64,000 nt of DNA from Propionibacterium cyclohexanicum (GTDB lineage: Bacteria > Actinomycetota > Actinomycetes > Propionibacteriales > Propionibacteriaceae), in the NCBI RefSeq assembly GCF_900111365.1, contig NZ_FOGZ01000012.1:22326-86325 (forward strand). The letters run 5' to 3'. Positions 16,185 through 24,984 of the stretch are shown one piece after another. A model generated the notes under the pieces. That model did no database searches and was not told the DNA's origin. It saw only the letters and a program-made list of their open reading frames with translations. Position 1 is the stretch's first letter; the number at the start of each line of letters is the position of its first letter. Made by a program: the position numbers and the translations under genes.

Positions 16185-19043
16185 CTACTTCCCGCCACGC
16201 GAGCGGTGTGAACCCTTGCGATGACGGTCACCGCCGTCGGCCGGCGCCTGTGATTCGACCGGCTCGTCGTGTCGCACGTATCCGCGACCGCCACAGGCCT
16301 CGCACTCCTCGGTGAACGCCTCGGCAAGCCCGGTGCCGATCCGCTTGCGCGTCATCTGCACCAGCCCGAGCGAGGTCACCTCGCTCACCTGATGGCGGGT
16401 CCGGTCGCGCCCCAGGCACTCCACAAGGCGGCGCAGCAACAGTTCACGGTTGGCGGGAAGCACCATGTCGATGAAATCGACGACGATGATGCCGCCCAGG
16501 TCACGCAACCTCATCTGGCGCACGATCTCCTCGGCCGCCTCCAGGTTGTTCTTCGTCACGGTTTCCTCGAGATTGCCACCCGAGCCGATGAACTTTCCGG
16601 TGTTGACGTCGATGACATTCATCGCCTCGGTGCGGTCGATGACCAGCGAACCGCCGGAGGGAAGGAAGACCTTGCGCTCCAGCGCCTTGGAGATCTGCTC
16701 GTCGATGCGGTACTCCGAGAAAGGATCCCCCTTCTCGGGATCCCAGCGATGCAGGCGCTCACGCAGCGAACCGGCCACGTGCTCGACATAGCCGTCGATG
16801 GTCTCGAAGGCATCCTCGGGGCCACCATTGCCGGCCACGACGAGTTCACTGAAATCCTCGGTGAACAGATCGCGCACGATCCTCAAGGTGAGATCCGGCT
16901 CGGCATAGAGCTGCTGGGGGGCGTTGCCCGAGGAGGCCTTCTTCTGGATGACCGCCCACTGGGCCTTGAGCCGCTCGACGTCTTGGTGCAGCGCCTCCTC
17001 GGTGGCACCCTCCGCGGCCGTGCGCACGATGACCGAGGCCGACTCGTCGACCGCCCCGTTGACGATGCTCTTGAGGCGGTGGCGCTCGGCATCGGACAGC
17101 TTGCGACTGATCCCCGACAGATGCCCGTCGGGAGAGTAGACGACATAGCGCCCCGGCAGTGAGATGTGCGCGGTGAGACGGGCGCCCTTGGCGCCGATCG
17201 GATCCTTGCTCACCTGTACCAGCAGTGTCTGCCCGGGGGTCAGTGCCGACTGGATGGTGTGGGCACCGCCCGGATTCTCCATGGCATCCCAATTCACCTC
17301 GCCGGCATAGAGCACGGCATTGCGTCCACGCCCGATGTCGATGAAGGCAGCCTCCATGCTGGGCAGCACGTTCTGCACCTTGCCGAGGTAGATGTTGCCG
17401 ATCAACGAGGTGGACGCCTTGCGGTCGACATAGTGCTCCACGAGGACACCGTCCTCGAGGACGGCCAGCTGGGTGTAGTCCTCGCGCTGGCGGATGATCA
17501 TCTTGCGGTCGACGGACTCCCGACGGGCCAGGAACTCGGCCTCGGTGAGGATCGGTGCACGACGGCGACCGGCCGCCCGGCCCTGCTTACGGCGCTGCCG
17601 CTTGGCCTCCAGCCGTGTCGACCCTTCGATACCGGTCACCTCGTCGGCCAGGTTGTGGCCCGATTCGTGCAATCGGGGGGCCAGGCTGTCCGAACCGTCC
17701 TCCTCGGCTCCCGTGGTCTCATCGGAGTGGCGGCGACGACGGCGACGACGACGGTGCTGCGAGCCGGCCGATTCGGCGTTGTCGCCCTGGTCCGCGGGGT
17801 CCGCCTCCTCGGTTTCGTCCGTCTCGTCCTTGTCCGAGCCAGGCTGCTCGTCCTCGGATTCCTCATCCCCCACATCCGCGCCTCGCCGGCGGCGGCGTCC
17901 GCCGCGACGACGGTGGCGGCGTCGGGGGGTGGAATCGGCGTCCTCGGAGTCCGGCTCGGATTCCTCCTCCTCGGTCTCCTCAGGGCCTTCCTCGGTCTCC
18001 TCGGGAGTCTCCTCGTCCGCCGGCCGCGAGACGGCAGGTGTCTCGTCGCCGGAAATCGCCGCGACGAGCGATTCCAGCACTGCCTCCTTGTCGGCCGGGA
18101 TGTCTGCCTCATCGGCTTGCGCCGGGGAGCCGGGCTGGACGGTCTTGCGCCGACGGCCTCGGCTCCGGACGCTCTTCTCCGCTTCCGCGATCGCGGAGTC
18201 CACATCCTCCGCCGGGGCGCTGCGCATGGACTCGGCCTCGGGTGCGGGCTCGACGCGGCGGCGCTGGCCGCGCCGGCGCTTGGGCCGTGCGGCCTCGGGC
18301 TCGTCCGGTTCCTTCGAGTTCTCCTGCCCCTGGGGCTCCTCGGACAAAGCGACCGCGTTGGCCGGCTCACCGTGAGCTGAGGTCCGCACGGCAGTGGTCC
18401 TGGCGGCCTTGCGGGTGCGGGTCCTCTTCGGGCCGACCTCGCGCATCACGGCGGCGATCGCCGCCGCCACCGGATCCTCCTCGACGGCACTGTCACCGGC
18501 CCGCTCGCCCGCCGGTTCGTCGACAGATCCCCCGGCCGAGTCGCTGGAGGCGTGTTCGCCGGACACTGGCTGGGAGGACGGCCCGTCGTCGGTCACCACC
18601 TCGGCATCCGCCGTGGTCCCGGCGTGGGTCTCGTCGTGGGTCTCGGCATCCGCCGTGGTCCCGGCGTGGGTCTCGTCGTCCGTCACCGGCTCGGGCTCCG
18701 CCTCGTGGGCCGTCAGGCCCGCTCGGGTGGGCTCGGCCAGCGCGGCGCCGGCGTCCGTGGAAGCATCGGGGGTGCTGGTCGCAGCGGTGTCGGTCTGGGT
18801 TGTGCCGGCGGTCGGATTCGTCCCCGCATCCTCGTCGAGGCTCCCCAGACCGGGCGCGGACTCACCTGCGGTGATCTCGCCGTGGCGCCCCGCGGGGGCA
18901 TCGAGAATCGGGCGCGTGCCCGACGGCCCCGCGAAGACCTCCGGCGGTCCCGCCGGCCTACTGGCGGCGCGTCGCCCGCGCGGCGGTCGGGGCAACCCGT
19001 CATCGGGTTCGCTGGAGGACGTGGACGTGGCTTCATCGAGCAT
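16185..19043 (-). CDS. rne: ribonuclease E/G
   Basis: Endoribonuclease of the RNase E/G family, 952 residues, central to mRNA decay and rRNA processing. Residues 1 to about 500 are acidic, Pro/Ala-rich and then Arg-rich low-complexity sequence, presumably disordered and used for RNA or protein binding. The catalytic half starts with an S1 domain (YTQLAVLEDGVLVEHYV, near 520). The DNase I-like region carries VIDVNTGKF (near 810) and GGIIVVDFIDM (near 854), which contain the metal-binding aspartates. The Zn-link cysteines are in CEACGGRG (near 914). The start is the ATG at 19043, since AGAGGAG lies six bases upstream; the GTG 18 bases before it precedes that site. An in-frame 42-bp repeat lies in the N-terminal half. 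Confidence 0.95.
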   Translation of the reverse strand: MLDEATSTSSSEPDDGLPRPPRGRRAASRPAGPPEVFAGPSGTRPILDAPAGRHGEITAGESAPGLGSLDEDAGTNPTAGTTQTDTAATSTPDASTDAGAALAEPTRAGLTAHEAEPEPVTDDETHAGTTADAETHDETHAGTTADAEVVTDDGPSSQPVSGEHASSDSAGGSVDEPAGERAGDSAVEEDPVAAAIAAVMREVGPKRTRTRKAARTTAVRTSAHGEPANAVALSEEPQGQENSKEPDEPEAARPKRRRGQRRRVEPAPEAESMRSAPAEDVDSAIAEAEKSVRSRGRRRKTVQPGSPAQADEADIPADKEAVLESLVAAISGDETPAVSRPADEETPEETEEGPEETEEEESEPDSEDADSTPRRRHRRRGGRRRRRGADVGDEESEDEQPGSDKDETDETEEADPADQGDNAESAGSQHRRRRRRRRHSDETTGAEEDGSDSLAPRLHESGHNLADEVTGIEGSTRLEAKRQRRKQGRAAGRRRAPILTEAEFLARRESVDRKMIIRQREDYTQLAVLEDGVLVEHYVDRKASTSLIGNIYLGKVQNVLPSMEAAFIDIGRGRNAVLYAGEVNWDAMENPGGAHTIQSALTPGQTLLVQVSKDPIGAKGARLTAHISLPGRYVVYSPDGHLSGISRKLSDAERHRLKSIVNGAVDESASVIVRTAAEGATEEALHQDVERLKAQWAVIQKKASSGNAPQQLYAEPDLTLRIVRDLFTEDFSELVVAGNGGPEDAFETIDGYVEHVAGSLRERLHRWDPEKGDPFSEYRIDEQISKALERKVFLPSGGSLVIDRTEAMNVIDVNTGKFIGSGGNLEETVTKNNLEAAEEIVRQMRLRDLGGIIVVDFIDMVLPANRELLLRRLVECLGRDRTRHQVSEVTSLGLVQMTRKRIGTGLAEAFTEECEACGGRGYVRHDEPVESQAPADGGDRHRKGSHRSRGGK
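18601..18679. repeat. 42-bp in-frame tandem repeat inside rne
   Basis: A segment of 37 bases starting at 18601 recurs at 18643, a period of 42 bases or 14 residues. It encodes the repeated Asp-Glu-Thr-His-Ala-Gly-Thr-Thr-Ala-Asp-Ala-Glu pattern in the disordered N-terminal region of RNase E. Confidence 0.88.
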
Positions 19044-19284
19044 GTGGTGCTCCTCTTGCACCTCAATGGGTGCAGGTCAGTCGCAGATCAGTGCGACAAA
19101 AGCTGGCGGATTCCGCAGGCGCCTGGCGGTCCCCCGCGGTCGATTTCTCGTCGCGGTGAGGACACCAAGGTTCTGCGAGTTCGGACCCCGGATGAAGGTC
19201 CTTACCCACTGGCAAGTATGACACAGCACTGCGGGTCCGCTCGCGCCTCACGCGCCGAGGCAGGGCGATTCGCGCGGCGTGGAC

Positions 19285-20103
19285 CTAGATTCCGCGGGTG
19301 CGACAGGTCCCGGAGGTATCGGACATCTCGGGGCCATCAGGAGCCAGCGTTGCACAGTCAGCGCGCGGATCGGCGAGCGGATCGGCTATGACCCCGTCAC
19401 CGGCCAGCGGTCCCTGAGATTCACGGGTGAACAGACCCGGATGGTCGCCGCCCAGCCCCGGACAGAGCACCCGCAGCGCTGCCACGATGTCGTCGGGACG
19501 CACCAGGGGCACGAGATGGCGAAGAGTCACCGCCACCGCAGGCCCCTGAGGAGCCGATGTCCACTGTGCGGGCCATTGGTTCACCGACATCGCGAGGATT
19601 GCCGGGCGTACGTCCACGACGCGCCCGCCGGACCGCCCGACCCGCTGGGCCCGCACCGCGGGCGCGTCCAGCAGACGGGCGACTGCGGCACGAAGCAGAG
19701 CCTCGTCGAGATCGCCCAGTGCGATCCACCACCGGGAGGCCTCCAGCAGCTCGGCAAGCTTCGGGCGCCGAGTCTCCACGATGTGGCTGATCCGGAAACC
19801 CTGCGGGAGTGCTTCGTCGAGCCGCGCGGCGATCTCCCGCGGATCACTGGGCTCGGCCAGCGCGATGTCGAGGTATTCGGCAAAGGACTGTGCCGAAGTC
19901 GGGGCGGGATTGGCATAGCTGATCCTCGGGTGTGGCGAGAATCCCGACGAATAGGCCATCGGCACTCCGGCACGGCGCAGCGCCCGCTCGAAAGCGCGGG
20001 CGAAATCACGAGGACTGGCGAACCGGGCCGGGCCCAGCTTCGAATAGCACAGCCGCAGATGCTGCACTGCCGGCGGCTGGCGGGGTGGTTCGCGCCCGGT
20101 CAT
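19285..20103 (-). CDS. TIGR03936 family protein (DUF2344), radical SAM-associated
   Basis: 272-residue protein of the DUF2344 family. The N-terminal blocks LRLCYSKLGPARFASPRDFARAFERALRRAG and YSSGFSPHPRISYANP are diagnostic. Its reaction is unknown. In most genomes it lies directly beside, or fused to, the TIGR03960 radical SAM/B12 protein, and actinobacteria often have the pair upstream of rne. Here the pair is split: the radical SAM gene is at 23041-24984, and a MarR/TerC/ChaA cassette lies between. The C-terminal 60 residues after GLFTRESQGPLAG are Asp/Pro-rich and poorly conserved. Confidence 0.9.
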   Translation of the reverse strand: MTGREPPRQPPAVQHLRLCYSKLGPARFASPRDFARAFERALRRAGVPMAYSSGFSPHPRISYANPAPTSAQSFAEYLDIALAEPSDPREIAARLDEALPQGFRISHIVETRRPKLAELLEASRWWIALGDLDEALLRAAVARLLDAPAVRAQRVGRSGGRVVDVRPAILAMSVNQWPAQWTSAPQGPAVAVTLRHLVPLVRPDDIVAALRVLCPGLGGDHPGLFTRESQGPLAGDGVIADPLADPRADCATLAPDGPEMSDTSGTCRTRGI

Positions 20104-20112
20104 ATCCCGATG

Positions 20113-20589
20113 CTAGGGCGTCGACCCCTCCCCGGGCGCGCCGCCTCGGGCCCGGGCGGCATCCAGATCGCCGATGAGCCGACTGAGCAGATCCTCCAGC
20201 GCGGTGATCTCGGCGGGCGTCCACCGGCTCATCGCCGCACCGAAGGAGCGGCCCATCGAGTCCGCCATCTCGCGGGCAGCCGCCCTGCCTTCCGCCGTGA
20301 GATGAACCACCACGACGCGGTGGTCGCCGGGATCCGGGGTGCGCACGAGCAGCCCTCGGCTCTCCAGGTGGAAGACCTGGACACTCATCGTCGATCTGTT
20401 GACCTGCTGCCAGTGGGCCAGATCGCTCATCGCGAGCGGTCCAGTCTCGAGCAGATGCAGCAGCAGCCACATATCGGCCACGGAGAATTCCCGATGACGT
20501 CCGCCCTGGAGCCAGCTGCGGGTGGCGGGTCGGGTCAGCATGCGGGCCAACTCCATGGCGCGACCATGCACCTGCTGCGATTCCGGCAT
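20113..20589 (-). CDS. MarR-family transcriptional regulator
   Basis: 158-residue winged helix-turn-helix protein. The recognition region is MSDLAHWQQVNRSTMSVQVFHLESRGLLVRTPDPGDHRVVVVHLT, with the DxR wing motif as DHR. MarR proteins bind palindromes as dimers and are released by small ligands or oxidation. The ATG at 20589 is chosen for GGGAGG six bases upstream; longer in-frame readings cross the promoter region. It is divergent from terC-chaA with about 100 bases between, so it probably controls itself and these two genes. It ends 9 bases before the DUF2344 gene. Confidence 0.9.
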   Translation of the reverse strand: MPESQQVHGRAMELARMLTRPATRSWLQGGRHREFSVADMWLLLHLLETGPLAMSDLAHWQQVNRSTMSVQVFHLESRGLLVRTPDPGDHRVVVVHLTAEGRAAAREMADSMGRSFGAAMSRWTPAEITALEDLLSRLIGDLDAARARGGAPGEGSTP

Positions 20590-20691
20590 GCAACCTCCCG
20601 TGGCTTCTTGGACCACATCATGTCGAGGGTATTGAATGGTTTGTAGTATCGAAGTATTCCGCACCGCTGTCCACTCCGAAAGGCTCCCCCT
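20590..20691. promoter_or_regulatory. divergent marR / terC promoter region
   Basis: The stretch 20629-20660 is strikingly AT-rich for this genome and contains direct AGTAT repeats (AGTAT CGA AGTAT) plus a possible terC promoter, TTGAAT (20633) and TATTCC (20655) with 16 bases between. It is the likely MarR operator. I find no perfect palindrome. Confidence 0.45.
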
Positions 20692-21921
20692 GTGGTCCCA
20701 CCTCTCGTCTGGATCGTGACCCTCGCCGTCATCATCGGACTCCTGGCCTTCGATTACTTCGCCCACGTACGCAAGGCCCACTCTCCCGGGCTCAGGGAAG
20801 CCGCGATCTGGTCCGGCATCTATGTGGGCCTGGCCCTGCTGTTCGGCGTGCTCGTCACGATCTTCGGCGGCACCGACATGGGTGGGGAGTACTTCGCGGG
20901 ATACATCACCGAGAAGGCACTGAGCGTCGACAACCTATTTGTCTTCCTCATCATCATGACGAGCTTCAAGGTGCCACGAGCAGCCCAGCAGAAGGTGCTC
21001 CTGTTCGGCATCGTCTTCTCCCTCATCGCGCGCAGCGGATTCATCCTCGTCGGAGCGGCGTTGATCAATCGCTTCTCGTGGGTCTTCTACTTCTTCGGGC
21101 TTGTGCTGCTCCTCACCGCCGGTCACACCATCAAGCCCGAGGACGAGGAACACCACGGGGACGAGGCCGACAACATCATGATCCGCCTGGCGCGGCGCGT
21201 CTTGCACACCTCCGAGCACTACGACGAGGACAGGCTGGTCACGACAGTGGGCACGCGCCGGATGATGACCCCGATGGTGCTCGTGATGGCCGCCATCGGT
21301 GGCACCGACATCCTGTTCGCGCTCGACTCGATTCCCGCCATCTTCGGCCTGACCCAGAGCATCTTCATCGTGTTCACGGCCACGGCCTTCTCGCTCATGG
21401 GATTGCGCCAGCTGTTCTTCCTCATCGACGGCCTGCTGGACCGGCTCATCTATCTGTCCTACGGGCTTGCCGCGATCCTCGGATTCATCGGCGTGAAACT
21501 CATCCTCCACGCCCTTCACGAGAACACGGTGCCCTTCATCAACGACGGGGAGCCGGTGCATGTGGTGGAGGTCAGCACCTTCTTCTCCCTGGCAGTGATC
21601 GTCGCCGTGCTGGCCGTCACCGTCGTCGCGTCCCTGCTCAGTCCGGCCGGCAAGGCGCAGGCAGCGATCACCGGAATGCGTCACCTCACCGCGCAATACC
21701 TCGACCTCGACTACGAGTCCGATCCGGAAAAGCGTGAGCAGATCTATGAGCACCTGGTCTCGGCGATCGCGAAGGTGGACGCGCTGGCCCCGAAATATCG
21801 CGCCACGCTGCATACTGAGACCGAGTTGATGGCCTCGGTCGACCTGGCCCACTCCATGCATGCCCAATGGCGTGGCGCCGGAGGCTCGGGCGTTCTCGAC
21901 AGTACGGGAGGCCGATCGTGA
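20692..21921 (+). CDS. TerC family integral membrane protein
   Basis: 409-residue TerC/Alx-type membrane protein with about nine membrane segments. Family motifs are EKALSVDNLFVFLIIM (Asp80) and GGTDILFALDSIPAIFGLT near 202-220, both with conserved acidic residues in membrane segments thought to bind metal. TerC/Alx proteins export manganese or help load metals into secreted proteins; some are in tellurite-resistance loci. A 90-residue C-terminal cytoplasmic tail is unusual in length. The GTG start has AAAGG nine bases before it. Its stop overlaps the chaA start by 4 bases, so the two are made together, which suggests a joint role in divalent-cation balance. Confidence 0.88.
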   Translation: MVPPLVWIVTLAVIIGLLAFDYFAHVRKAHSPGLREAAIWSGIYVGLALLFGVLVTIFGGTDMGGEYFAGYITEKALSVDNLFVFLIIMTSFKVPRAAQQKVLLFGIVFSLIARSGFILVGAALINRFSWVFYFFGLVLLLTAGHTIKPEDEEHHGDEADNIMIRLARRVLHTSEHYDEDRLVTTVGTRRMMTPMVLVMAAIGGTDILFALDSIPAIFGLTQSIFIVFTATAFSLMGLRQLFFLIDGLLDRLIYLSYGLAAILGFIGVKLILHALHENTVPFINDGEPVHVVEVSTFFSLAVIVAVLAVTVVASLLSPAGKAQAAITGMRHLTAQYLDLDYESDPEKREQIYEHLVSAIAKVDALAPKYRATLHTETELMASVDLAHSMHAQWRGAGGSGVLDSTGGRS

Positions 21922-23012
21922 GCGCACTCGTCCTGCGACAGATCCGCTGGACGAATGTCGCACCCCTCGTCGCCTTCGTCGCGCTGCTCATCACCTGGAA
22001 CTGGCATCCGCCGACCTTCGTGTCGATCCTGCTGTTCGCGCTACTGGTCGCCGCGGTACTCTCCGCCGTCCATCACGCCGAGGTGGTCGCCGAGAAGGTG
22101 GGCGAACCATTCGGGTCACTGGTGCTCGCCGTGGCGGTGACAGTGATCGAGGTGGGGCTCATCCTCACCCTCATGGCCGGGGGCAACAGCTCGGAGACGC
22201 TGGCGCGCGACACGGTCTTCGCGGCTGTGATGATCACCGTCAACGGCATCATCGGCATATGCCTGGTCATCAGTTCCAGCACCGACGGCATCGCCCGGTT
22301 CAGTGCCCGGGGCAGCACCGGGGCACTGGCCACCGTGGCGGCCTTGTCGGGAATCTGCCTCGTGCTGCCCAGCTATACGGTGAGCAACCCGAACCCGGTC
22401 TTCACGCCGAGTCAGCTCGCCTTCGCCGGCATCTCCTCGCTGGTCCTGTACGCCATGTTCGTCTCGGCCCAGACGGGCCGCCACCGCAGCTTCTTCCTTC
22501 CGGTGGACATGAAGGGACGGACGATCCACACAACCCCGGCCAACCACAATCCGACACTGCGCTCCACCATCAAGAGCCTTGTGCTGCTGCTCATCGGCCT
22601 CATCAGCGTGGTGGGGCTGGCCAAGCTGCTCTCCCACACGATCGAGCTCGGAGTCACCGCGGTCGGACTGCCCAACAGCTTCGTAGGCGTCATCATCGCC
22701 TTCATGGTGCTCGCTCCCGAGACGCTGGCCGCGATCAGGGCGGCCCGCAACGACCGTCTGCAGGTGAGCCTCAACCTGGCGCTCGGCTCGGCCACCGCCA
22801 GCCTCGGCCTGACGATCCCCACCCTTGCCGTGGCGATGATCTGGTTCCCGGGCGAGCTCCAGCTAGGACTCAGCCCCCTGCAGATCGTGCTCCTGTGCCT
22901 CTCGATCGTCATCGCCATCCTCACCGTCCTGCCCGGGCGTGCCACCCGGCTCCAGGGTGGGGTGCACCTCGTCATGCTCTCGGCATTCATCTTCCTGGCA
23001 GCCAACCCCTGA
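21918..23012 (+). CDS. chaA: Ca2+(Na+)/H+ antiporter, ChaA type
   Basis: 364-residue CaCA-superfamily exchanger with about 11 membrane segments. The first alpha-repeat motif is AVAVTVIEVGLILTLM and the second IAFMVLAPETLAAIRAARNDRLQVSLNLALGSATASLGLTIP, whose acidic residues bind the cation. It resembles E. coli ChaA, which expels Ca2+, Na+ and K+ at alkaline pH. The GTG at 21918 overlaps the terC stop (GTGA) and has GGGAGG seven bases upstream. It is convergent with the radical SAM gene. Confidence 0.9.
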   Translation: MSALVLRQIRWTNVAPLVAFVALLITWNWHPPTFVSILLFALLVAAVLSAVHHAEVVAEKVGEPFGSLVLAVAVTVIEVGLILTLMAGGNSSETLARDTVFAAVMITVNGIIGICLVISSSTDGIARFSARGSTGALATVAALSGICLVLPSYTVSNPNPVFTPSQLAFAGISSLVLYAMFVSAQTGRHRSFFLPVDMKGRTIHTTPANHNPTLRSTIKSLVLLLIGLISVVGLAKLLSHTIELGVTAVGLPNSFVGVIIAFMVLAPETLAAIRAARNDRLQVSLNLALGSATASLGLTIPTLAVAMIWFPGELQLGLSPLQIVLLCLSIVIAILTVLPGRATRLQGGVHLVMLSAFIFLAANP

Positions 23013-23040
23013 CCTGACCGCACGGACGCCGCCCGGACGA

Positions 23041-24984
23041 TCAGCGCCGGACGGCGCTCAAGGGCAGTGAGCCGGCGGAGCTGGCCAGCCCGATGTCGAC
23101 TCCCAGGTGGGGGCATACGCCGCAGTCGGAGCACTCGTCCCATCGGCAGTCCGCCAGCTGGGTGGCTGACTGGGCGGCGCGGTACTCGTCCCACAGCCAA
23201 CCTCGGTCCAACCCGGCGTCCAGATGGTCCCATGGCAGCACCTCGAACTGCGTGCGGGCCCGGGTGGTGTACCACTCGACGTCGACGCCCTGGGCGCCGA
23301 GTTCATGAGCGGCGCATTGCATCCAGCGATCCTGGTCGAAGTACTCGCTCCAGGCGTCGAAGCGGGCACCGGCCCGCCAGGCAGCCTCGACGACCCGGCC
23401 CACCCGACGATCGCCGCGCGCCAGCAGGCCCTCGATCACGCCCGGACCACCGTCCGCGTAACGCACGGCGATGGCATGGCGACATGTGGGATCGCTCCGC
23501 ACGCAGTCGCGCAGGAGGCCGATCCGGTGGTCGACGAGATCGGCGGGCGCCTGGCCGGCCCACTGGAAGGGAGTGTGCGCCTTCGGCACGAAACCACCGA
23601 TGCTGACCGTGCAGCGGATGTCGCGGCTGCCGCTGATCTGGCGACCGGTGCGCACGACGCGTTTGGCCAGCTCGCCGATGGCGAGCACATCGTCATCGGT
23701 CTCGGTGGGCAGGCCGCACATGAAGTACATCTTGACCGAGCGCCAGCCCTGTCCGAAGGCGGCCGAGACCGTCGCCATGAGGTCCTGCTCCGTGATGTTC
23801 TTGTTGATCACGGCGCGCAGCCGTTCACTGCCGGCCTCCGGGGCGATCGTCAGGCCACTGCGACGTCCATTGCGGGACAGTTCGCGGGCCAGCTCGACGC
23901 TGAAGGCGTCCACCCTGGTGCTGGGGATACTGAGCGAGACATTGCTCCCGTCCAGATCCTGTGCCAACGTACTGGCCAGCGGCCCGATCTGGCTGTGGTC
24001 AGCGCTCGACAGGCTGAGCAGGCCTACCTCAGCCAGCCCGGTGGCAGACCGCCCTGCATCGACCATCGAGCGGATCGTGTCGAGCGAGCGTTCTCGGACC
24101 GGACGCGTGATCATGCCGGCCTGGCAGAACCGGCATCCGCGGCTGCAGCCCCGGAAGATCTCCACCGAGTAGCGCTCGTGCACCGTCTCGGCCAGCGGGA
24201 CGATCGGCGCCTTGGGATAGGGCCACTCGTCGAGTTCGGTGAGGACCCAGCGCCGGACGGCGGCAGGCAGCCCGGGCCGGATGGCGGCAACCCTTTCGAT
24301 CTGGTGATCCGAGCCGTACCGGACCTCGTAGAAACGCGGCACATAGAAGTCCCCGCGCTGGGCCAGCGCATCGAGCAGGCCGTCTCGTCCTCCGGGACAG
24401 CCTGCCGCCCGCCAGTCGCGCAGCAGCTCGCTCAGCGCGATGGCGGCCTGCTCCCCATCACCGAGCACCACGACATCGACGAAATCGGCGATCGGTTCGG
24501 GATTGAACGCACAGTGTCCTCCCACCACGACCAGCGGATCGTTCTCGGTGCGTTCGGCGCTGTGCAGCGCTACTCCGGCCAGGTCGAGGATCTCCAGGAG
24601 ATTGGTGAAGTCGAGTTCGGTGGACAGCCCGAAGCCGATGACGTCGTAGCCACCGATCGGGCGATGGCTCTCGAGCGTGAATTGGTGCACGCCGGCATCG
24701 CGCATGAGGCCGGCCAGATCGGGCCAGATGGCGAAGCTGCGTTCCGCACTGGCCCAGCTCAGCTCATTGATGATCTCGTAGAGCACCGCGAGGCCCTGGT
24801 TCGGCGCGCCGACCGCGTAGGCGTCGGGATAGCACAGCACCCAATGCACCTGGACCTCGTGCCAGGGACGCAGACGCGAGTTGATCTCGCCGCCCACATA
24901 CTGCACTGGGGTGGACACGCGCGCCAAGAGCGGCTCCAGTTCAGCGAACTGCGAACCCGGTTCCGGCCGCGTCGCGCCGCTCAT
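23041..24984 (-). CDS. TIGR03960 family B12-binding/radical SAM protein
   Basis: 647-residue protein with an N-terminal B12-binding-like domain (about 40-240; VGAPNQGLAVLYEIIN, GLSTELDFTNLLEILDLAG, VVGGHCAFNPEP). The radical SAM core follows, with Cys280, Cys284 and Cys287 in CSRGCRFCQAG coordinating the [4Fe-4S] cluster. A further Cys cluster, CSDCGVC, lies about 20 residues before the C-terminus. The family's reaction is not established. Its normal partner DUF2344 is about 3 kb away in this genome. The ATG at 24984 overlaps the stop of the CPBP gene (ATGA). The frame stays open upstream through the CPBP gene but that part is a shadow. Confidence 0.92.
   Translation of the reverse strand: MSGATRPEPGSQFAELEPLLARVSTPVQYVGGEINSRLRPWHEVQVHWVLCYPDAYAVGAPNQGLAVLYEIINELSWASAERSFAIWPDLAGLMRDAGVHQFTLESHRPIGGYDVIGFGLSTELDFTNLLEILDLAGVALHSAERTENDPLVVVGGHCAFNPEPIADFVDVVVLGDGEQAAIALSELLRDWRAAGCPGGRDGLLDALAQRGDFYVPRFYEVRYGSDHQIERVAAIRPGLPAAVRRWVLTELDEWPYPKAPIVPLAETVHERYSVEIFRGCSRGCRFCQAGMITRPVRERSLDTIRSMVDAGRSATGLAEVGLLSLSSADHSQIGPLASTLAQDLDGSNVSLSIPSTRVDAFSVELARELSRNGRRSGLTIAPEAGSERLRAVINKNITEQDLMATVSAAFGQGWRSVKMYFMCGLPTETDDDVLAIGELAKRVVRTGRQISGSRDIRCTVSIGGFVPKAHTPFQWAGQAPADLVDHRIGLLRDCVRSDPTCRHAIAVRYADGGPGVIEGLLARGDRRVGRVVEAAWRAGARFDAWSEYFDQDRWMQCAAHELGAQGVDVEWYTTRARTQFEVLPWDHLDAGLDRGWLWDEYRAAQSATQLADCRWDECSDCGVCPHLGVDIGLASSAGSLPLSAVRR

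Noticed and set aside
20629..20660. Perfect MarR palindrome in the marR-terC gap
   Set aside because: The AT-rich stretch has direct AGTAT repeats but no exact inverted repeat, so I list it only as a promoter/operator region.
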